Origin: Desulfolinea sp050305405
Lineage (GTDB): Bacteria; Chloroflexota; Anaerolineae; Anaerolineales; Villigracilaceae
DNA length: 64,000 nucleotides
Direction: 5' to 3'
NCBI GenBank assembly: GCA_050305405.1
Contig: JBNLFG010000010.1
Span: 139,035-203,034 of the forward strand
This document shows positions 60,019 through 64,000 of the stretch, one piece after another. The position numbers were made by a program, and so were the translations under genes. The notes under the pieces are model-generated. The model had not been told where the DNA came from and ran no database searches. It saw only the letters and a program-made list of their open reading frames with translations. The stretch's first letter is position 1. Every line of letters starts with the position of its first letter.

Positions 60019-60825
60019 CTATTCTCCAGCCATGAAATCATACACAAAATCTTGTACATTTTGGCGATCCATGCGGAAAACACCACCCGTGCCGGCGCAG
60101 TTGCCGTTAATGCCAAAAGATGTCACACCAGCAACAATATTGCTGTCGCCCAAGAAATTAGGGCCGCCCGAGTCACCAAAGCAGGTGCCGCCGGTGGCGT
60201 GGTTATTCGAGAGCAGCAGGGAGAAATCACCGGTGAAGCCAGGTACGTTGATCTGGAGCAGGTGCGGCGTCGCAACCATGCGGGTGCGTTCAGATTCTAC
60301 GAATACTGGATTGACCCATTGGAGTCCATAACCAACTGCGGTGAAATATAAATCATTTTGACCACGCTGGGTTTTATATTGATCCAGCGAATCAACTTCG
60401 GGAAGTTCACCATAGGTATCCAGATAGACAGGCTCTGCAAGTTCAATCATACCAACATCATGGACAACAAACGAAGTCGTAGGATAAAGCGGGTGTGCAG
60501 CCCAGCGAACAGCTTCTACACTATTGGGGCCAGAATAAGGATAATTGTTGTTTCCGTTCTGGACATCTGATTCTGTGAATATTCTCATCCCACTAAATTC
60601 ACCTGGAGCTCCAGCACAATGTCCGGCTGTCAGAACATAAGTGGGAGATATCAACGTTCCACTACATCGGTAAGCTGGGGCACCATTTTCCTCCATAAGA
60701 ATGAGAACAACATGAGGATGACCATCACCATCGTAATCACCATACTTAACAGCAGCAGCCGGAACAACAGCAACAGCAAGAATGACGAGTGCAGCAACCA
60801 AAGCCAAAACAGTTTTTTTACGCAT
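60019..60825 (-). CDS. Secreted trypsin-like serine protease
   Basis: A 268-residue S1-family protease with a signal peptide (VLALVAALVILAVAVVPAAA). The triad is visible: His in VLTAGHCAGA (about 66-75), Asp in VVHDVGMIEL (about 120-129) and Ser in GTCFGDSGGPN (about 213-223). Cys pairs suggest disulphides outside the cell. AAAAGGAG precedes the ATG at 60825. It is preceded by a promoter and a GEMM-I riboswitch (R3). Confidence 0.92.
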   Translation of the reverse strand: MRKKTVLALVAALVILAVAVVPAAAVKYGDYDGDGHPHVVLILMEENGAPAYRCSGTLISPTYVLTAGHCAGAPGEFSGMRIFTESDVQNGNNNYPYSGPNSVEAVRWAAHPLYPTTSFVVHDVGMIELAEPVYLDTYGELPEVDSLDQYKTQRGQNDLYFTAVGYGLQWVNPVFVESERTRMVATPHLLQINVPGFTGDFSLLLSNNHATGGTCFGDSGGPNFLGDSNIVAGVTSFGINGNCAGTGGVFRMDRQNVQDFVYDFMAGE

Positions 60826-60867
60826 TTTTTCTCCTTTTGAAAAAAAGTGGGGTTGATACCTTCTCCA

Positions 60868-60908
60868 GAAAGAAAACAGACTGAGGAAGGTTTTTCTTCG
60901 ACAGTCTG
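60868..60908 (-). terminator. R3 expression-platform terminator
   Basis: On the minus strand, CAGACTG (60908-60902, also the 3' aptamer strand) pairs with CAGTCTG (60883-60877), followed by TTTTCTTTC. Since the aptamer uses the same CAGACTG, ligand binding would block the terminator, which predicts an ON switch (inference). Confidence 0.6.
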
Positions 60909-60968
60909 GCGGTCTGAGAGCAGACCCATGACTTTGCGTCCCTGTCTCGCAACAGGTTTGCCTTTTCG
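60898..60968 (-). ncRNA. GEMM-I (c-di-GMP-I type) riboswitch R3
   Basis: On the minus strand: CGAAAAGGCAAACC, a stem CCUGUU/GACAGG with a GCGA tetraloop, GGACGCAAAGUCAUGGGUCUG, a second stem (GGUCUG/CAGACC) and GCCAGACUGUCG. The GGCAAACC...GGGACGCAAAG pattern is the GEMM-I signature. It lies between a strong promoter and the trypsin-like gene. Confidence 0.85.
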
Positions 60969-60989
60969 TAGTCTTGTTAATCTTTTGTT

Positions 60990-61018
60990 ATATTACCTAA
61001 ATTGTCCGAAATAGTCAA
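60990..61018 (-). promoter_or_regulatory. Promoter of R3 and the trypsin-like gene
   Basis: On the minus strand, TTGACT (61018-61013) and TAATAT (60995-60990), 17-bp spacing, start near 60983. It nearly abuts the divergent TATAAT at 61029. Confidence 0.7.
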
Positions 61019-61028
61019 GCGAAAAGGG

Positions 61029-61034
61029 TATAAT
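61029..61034 (+). promoter_or_regulatory. -10 element with leaderless start for the M23-like gene
   Basis: TATAAT at 61029-61034 lies six bases before the ATG at 61041, so transcription would begin at or next to the start codon. The -35 is not clear (TTGTCC at 61002 is 21 bp away). Confidence 0.5.
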
Positions 61035-61040
61035 TTGCCC

Positions 61041-61736
61041 ATGTCAAAACGTCTTATCCTATCCATTCTCTTTGTGATTAGCATCATCGGCGGCTTCCTT
61101 ATTTATCGCAGCATGCACTCATCGGGCGCGCGTTCTATCAAGATTATGCAGTGGTTTCGCGATCCCGAATCACTCCCCGAATTGACTATCCTGCAAGGCA
61201 CGCGTTGTGGCGATGCGCCCTTCATTCTTCCCACAAACGGGATTATCGGATATTTATGGGATGACTCCTTCCGCCCCGGGCATCGTCATCAGGGTATCGA
61301 TATTTTTGGCGGAGAAGATGTCGGCGTAACGCCCGTGATTTCGGCTTACGATGGCTATCTCAGCCGTTTGCCCAATTGGACATCTACCGTTATTGTCCGT
61401 ATCCCGAAAGATCCCCTTCAACCCGGACGCCAGATCTGGCTCTACTACACCCACATGGCAGATGCCGATGGCAACGATTTCATCGACCCCGCCTTTCCGC
61501 GTGGCACAGACGATGTCTTCGTCCCCGCAGGGACATTGCTCGGTTATCAGGGCAACTATTCGGGGGATCCCTTCAACCCGACTGGGGTACACTTGCATTT
61601 CTCCATCGTTAAAGATAAAAACGGCACCTTTATGAACGAGTTGGAAATTGGCAATACCTACGACCCATCGCCCTATCTCGGCATGGAATTGAACGCCAAA
61701 ACGAATACCGATAGCATTCCGACGTGTAATAATTAA
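61041..61736 (+). CDS. M23-like (LysM/gamma-D-glutamyl endopeptidase fold) membrane-anchored protein
   Basis: A 231-residue protein with an N-terminal anchor (LILSILFVISIIGGFLIY, about 4-21). The outside domain has HRHQGIDIFGG (about 83-93; HxxxD metal site) and GVHLHFSIV (about 187-195; HxH), the M23 peptidoglycan endopeptidase pattern. The usual GxHLHF end is present, so it may be active. ATG at 61041; no ribosome site is needed if leaderless. Confidence 0.82.
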   Translation: MSKRLILSILFVISIIGGFLIYRSMHSSGARSIKIMQWFRDPESLPELTILQGTRCGDAPFILPTNGIIGYLWDDSFRPGHRHQGIDIFGGEDVGVTPVISAYDGYLSRLPNWTSTVIVRIPKDPLQPGRQIWLYYTHMADADGNDFIDPAFPRGTDDVFVPAGTLLGYQGNYSGDPFNPTGVHLHFSIVKDKNGTFMNELEIGNTYDPSPYLGMELNAKTNTDSIPTCNN

Positions 61737-61775
61737 CTGATGTTACGCAAAAAGAATATTTCTGCTTGGTATTTA

Positions 61776-61932
61776 CCCCCTCTGTCCTTCGGACATCTCC
61801 CCCAAATTCCAAATGCATGGAATTTAGGGGAGAAGAAGGTAGGGTTATTCTTTTTTAAGCACCCCTTTTTCTCTATCCCCCTAAATGCGAAGCATTTGGG
61901 GGGAAGCCCCAGCGAAGCGAGGGGCAGGGGGG
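61776..61932. repeat. Palindromic repeat family 2, copy 2
   Basis: Begins CCCCCTCTGTCCTTCGGACA, has the AATTCCAAATGCATGGAATT hairpin and the CCCCCTAAATGCGAAGCATTTGGGGG hairpin (written in part), and ends GCGAGGGGCAGGGGGG. Its left half is almost identical to the copy at 20228. Confidence 0.75.
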
Positions 61933-62022
61933 CAGAACGTCTGAATTTACAATTTCACTGCGTAACTTCAATAATTAAATGTAGGAGCGGAGTGATCCCG
62001 TCCCTACCCAAAAGAGAAAAAT

Positions 62023-62694
62023 ATGAACTTTAAAGATAAAGTCGTTCTCATCACCGGCGCTGGGCGCGGCTATGGGCGCGAACTCGCCAAAGCCTTCGCC
62101 GCACAAGGTGCACGTCTTGCCCTGAATGACATCTCCCCAATGAATCTCGATACCCTCGTCGATGAGATCGAAGCCATGGGCGGAGAGGCCAAAGCCTATG
62201 TGCAGGATATCGCCAAAAAAGTGCCCGTGCAGGGATTGGTGATGCACGTCGAAGATGATTTTGAGCAGGTCGATATTCTCATCAATCACTCTGCCGTTGA
62301 GCCGAAGATCGCCTTGCTCGACATCGACGAATGGGATTGGCAGCGCACCATCATGGTCAATCTCTCGGGCGCCTTTTTGATGACACAATCCATCGGACGG
62401 ATGATGAAGGAGAAGGGCGGGGGCGTGATCGTTAATCTTGTCCCCTTAGAAGGTCGAGACGGGCAAAGTGGCAGAACCGCCTATGTCTCCAGTATGCTGG
62501 GTTTGGTCGGATTCACGCGTCAGGCGGCGGGCGAACTCAGCGCATCCAATGTGCGGGTGCACGCCGTCGGCAGCGGAATCGCCGAGTTGCAGCGGGCGGA
62601 GACAGAAGTCCCATCCAGTTTTAATGAAGCTGTTTTATATTTATGTGCGGAAGAAAATGTGCATTTGAATGGGCAAATAATTAACGTTGACTGA
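62023..62694 (+). CDS. Short-chain dehydrogenase-like protein lacking catalytic residues
   Basis: A 223-residue Rossmann protein with a normal NAD(P)-binding start (VVLITGAGRGYGRELAKAFA, residues 7-26). The NNAG-type motif is altered (LINHSAVE), the catalytic Ser strand reads VNLVPLEGRDG (no Ser at the usual place) and the YxxxK motif is YVSSM (Lys lost). It is probably not an ordinary oxidoreductase. The C-terminal part is short. It is followed at once by element copy F. Confidence 0.75.
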   Translation: MNFKDKVVLITGAGRGYGRELAKAFAAQGARLALNDISPMNLDTLVDEIEAMGGEAKAYVQDIAKKVPVQGLVMHVEDDFEQVDILINHSAVEPKIALLDIDEWDWQRTIMVNLSGAFLMTQSIGRMMKEKGGGVIVNLVPLEGRDGQSGRTAYVSSMLGLVGFTRQAAGELSASNVRVHAVGSGIAELQRAETEVPSSFNEAVLYLCAEENVHLNGQIINVD

Positions 62695-62777
62695 CAGTTC
62701 CTGAGCGGAGCGCAGTCGAAGGACAAATTTGCAAAACCGCTCTTCGACTACGTGCTTCGCACTCTGCTCAGAGGCTG
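62695..62777 (+). repeat. Palindromic element family 1, copy F
   Basis: The shortest copy (83 bp), CAGTTCCTGAGCGG to CTCAGAGGCTG, with the inner GTCGAAGGAC and CCGCTCTTCGACTAC. It directly follows the SDR stop and lies before the aldo/keto reductase. Confidence 0.78.
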
Positions 62778-62794
62778 TAATAAAAGGAGAAAAA

Positions 62795-63787
62795 ATGAAC
62801 TATCGTTATCTTGGTAAATCGGGTTTACAGGTTTCAGAACTTTCCTATGGAGCATGGGTCACCTTTGGTACTCAGATCGGCGAGGACATGGCGCTTGAAC
62901 TGATGCAAGCTGCTATCGATGCCGGCGTTAACTTTTTCGACAACGCCGAAGCCTACGCTGGTGGGCAGGCAGAAACCATCATGGGTAAGGTCGTCAAACG
63001 TGCCGGCTGGAAACGCTCCGATCTGGTTTTCTCAACCAAAATTTTCTGGGGCGGCGAGGGCGTCAACAACACCGGGCTTTCCCGCAAGCATATCCTTGAA
63101 GGCGCGGATGCAGCCTTAGCACGCCTGCAAATGGATTATGTCGATTTGATCTTTGCGCATCGCCCTGATCTGCATACCCCGATTGAAGAAACTGTGCGCG
63201 CCTTCAATTATTTGATCGATCAGGGCAAAGCCTTCTACTGGGGAACCAGTGAATGGAGCGCCGCGCAGATCGCAGAAGCGCACGGCGTCGCCCACCGTTT
63301 GGGCTTGATACCGCCATCGATGGAACAGCCCCAGTACAATATGTTCCACCGCGACCGCTTCGAAGTGGAGTATGCCCACCTCTACGAAGAGTTCGGCATG
63401 GGAACGACGATCTGGTCGCCCCTGTCGAGCGGCTTGCTGACCGGTAAATATAATGCTAGCATGCCCGAAGGGACGCGCGCGACTCTCGAAGGCTACGAGT
63501 GGCTTAAGTCTCGCTTTACTGATGAGACCGCTTTGGACAATATCGTCAAGGTTGGCAAATTGATGGATATTGCCGATGAGATCGGCTGCTCAATGCCCCA
63601 ACTTGCTTTGGCGTGGACGTTGAAGAATTCGAACGTTAGCACCACGATCACCGGTGCATCGAAACCGGCACAGGTTGTCGAAAATATGAAAGCGATCGAC
63701 TTTGTCGAGAAGCTCACTCCCGAAGTGATGGGTCGCATCGAAGCGATCTTGGATAATAAGCCGAAGCCAGAAACTGATTGGCGCTAA
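62795..63787 (+). CDS. Aldo/keto reductase (KCNAB/YghZ-like)
   Basis: A 330-residue NADPH-dependent aldo/keto reductase. The TIM-barrel motifs are FFDNAEAYAGGQAETIMG (about 51-68, catalytic Asp/Tyr), LVFSTKIFW (about 80-88, Lys), VDLIFAHRPD (about 118-127, His) and the NADPH end segment TTITGASKPAQVVENM. It resembles the voltage-gated potassium channel beta-subunit branch. AAGGAG precedes the ATG at 62795. Confidence 0.93.
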   Translation: MNYRYLGKSGLQVSELSYGAWVTFGTQIGEDMALELMQAAIDAGVNFFDNAEAYAGGQAETIMGKVVKRAGWKRSDLVFSTKIFWGGEGVNNTGLSRKHILEGADAALARLQMDYVDLIFAHRPDLHTPIEETVRAFNYLIDQGKAFYWGTSEWSAAQIAEAHGVAHRLGLIPPSMEQPQYNMFHRDRFEVEYAHLYEEFGMGTTIWSPLSSGLLTGKYNASMPEGTRATLEGYEWLKSRFTDETALDNIVKVGKLMDIADEIGCSMPQLALAWTLKNSNVSTTITGASKPAQVVENMKAIDFVEKLTPEVMGRIEAILDNKPKPETDWR

Positions 63788-63815
63788 TCACAAATTGAGC
63801 GAATAGACACGAATG

Positions 63816-63855
63816 AAAAGTCCCTGTTCCGATTATGGAGTGGGGATTTTTTTTA
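63816..63855 (+). terminator. Rho-independent terminator
   Basis: AAAAGTCCCTGTTCC (63816-63830) pairs throughout (with G-T wobbles) with GGAGTGGGGATTTTT (63837-63851), loop GATTAT, followed by a T-run. Confidence 0.75.
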
Positions 63856-63856
63856 T

Positions 63857-64000
63857 TAGACCTCTTGCATAAGTACTAATTGTGCCATAATAGGCCCTTG
63901 AAATATGAAGAGATAAAAAGAGCAACTTCAAACGTCTAACAGGCGTTTTACCAAGCACATTCGAGAAAATGCTTGGCGTTTTAGAAGAAAAATTACCCAG
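63857..64000 (+). mobile_element. Left end of an IS5-type insertion sequence with frameshifted transposase start
   Basis: AGACCTCTTGCATAAGTACT (from 63859) resembles IS5/IS1031-group terminal sequences. A transposase start follows: TTG at 63898 reads LKYEEIKRA in the first frame. From about 63918 the frame reads NFKRLTGVLPSTFEKMLGVLEEKLP, split here as SNFKRLTGVLPSTF and EKMLGVLEEKLP. One extra A in the A5 run near 63915 would join the two into the usual IS5 N-terminus. The element leaves the window at 64000. Confidence 0.65.

Overview
The window looks like a chromosomal segment of a Chloroflexota bacterium, most likely class Anaerolineae. The pointers are arginine/lysine synthesis on a LysW carrier protein, ferredoxin-dependent 2-oxoacid oxidoreductase genes, many serine/threonine/proline-rich lipoproteins, and several families of short palindromic intergenic repeats. 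This placement is inference; there is no rRNA or marker gene. No tRNA, rRNA or CRISPR array was found.

Layout. 1-1231: the end of an unknown gene and a metallo-beta-lactamase-fold hydrolase. 1291-10660: one long forward operon, argG-argH-lysW-lysX-lysY(argC)-lysZ-lysJ-(P-loop kinase)-lysK, in which amino groups and side chains are built while attached to the C-terminal Glu of LysW. It starts with a sharp promoter, a 26-codon arginine-rich leader peptide and a terminator with a competing hairpin, i.e. a likely attenuator. Four copies of an approximately 100-bp palindromic element sit between its genes, and another palindrome has entered the lysK reading frame.

10888-19291: a secreted lytic-transglycosylase-like protein, a lipoprotein, an acetyltransferase, a membrane-bound heterodisulfide-reductase-like Fe-S protein, and a four-subunit 2-oxoacid:ferredoxin oxidoreductase (korDABC). 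19385-25475: a patchwork of small accessory genes (frameshifted HNH endonuclease, serine hydrolase, deazaflavin-dependent reductase with two decayed 3' fragments, NUDIX, HxlR regulator, SnoaL-like protein, SIR2-like protein). 25542-29250: reverse cluster of nitroreductase, radical SAM and FAD oxidoreductase. 29271-33603: RNA methyltransferase, FKBP, AraC regulator, pectin-acetylesterase-like lipoprotein, DoxX-like protein.

33614-40552: an AttEFGH-like set (ABC ATPase, FtsX-type permease, AttH/CrtC-like lipocalin) interrupted by an AT-rich reverse-strand pair, a TIR-domain protein with a membrane protein, plus a HAD phosphatase. 40762-42992: small ORF, ECF sigma factor, anti-sigma/beta-propeller fusion. 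43078-49902: MFS transporter, Wzz/Wzy-like polysaccharide proteins, sulfotransferase, histidine kinase, alpha/beta hydrolase. 49952-53309 (reverse): two overlapping LysW-like mini-proteins with acidic tails ending in Phe, a degenerate response regulator, GNAT, RdgB and QueG. 53317-57134: extracytoplasmic lipoproteins and Hsp20. 57270-61018: two secreted proteases, each behind a promoter and a GEMM-I (c-di-GMP-I type) riboswitch. 61041-64000: M23-like protein, an SDR lacking its catalytic residues, an aldo/keto reductase and the left end of an IS5-type insertion sequence.

The most unusual items are the LysW-like pair (49952-50348), the GEMM riboswitch control of secreted proteases (59594-61018), the arginine attenuator (1291-1476), the mobile palindromes, and the TIR/membrane-protein cassette (37205-38351).
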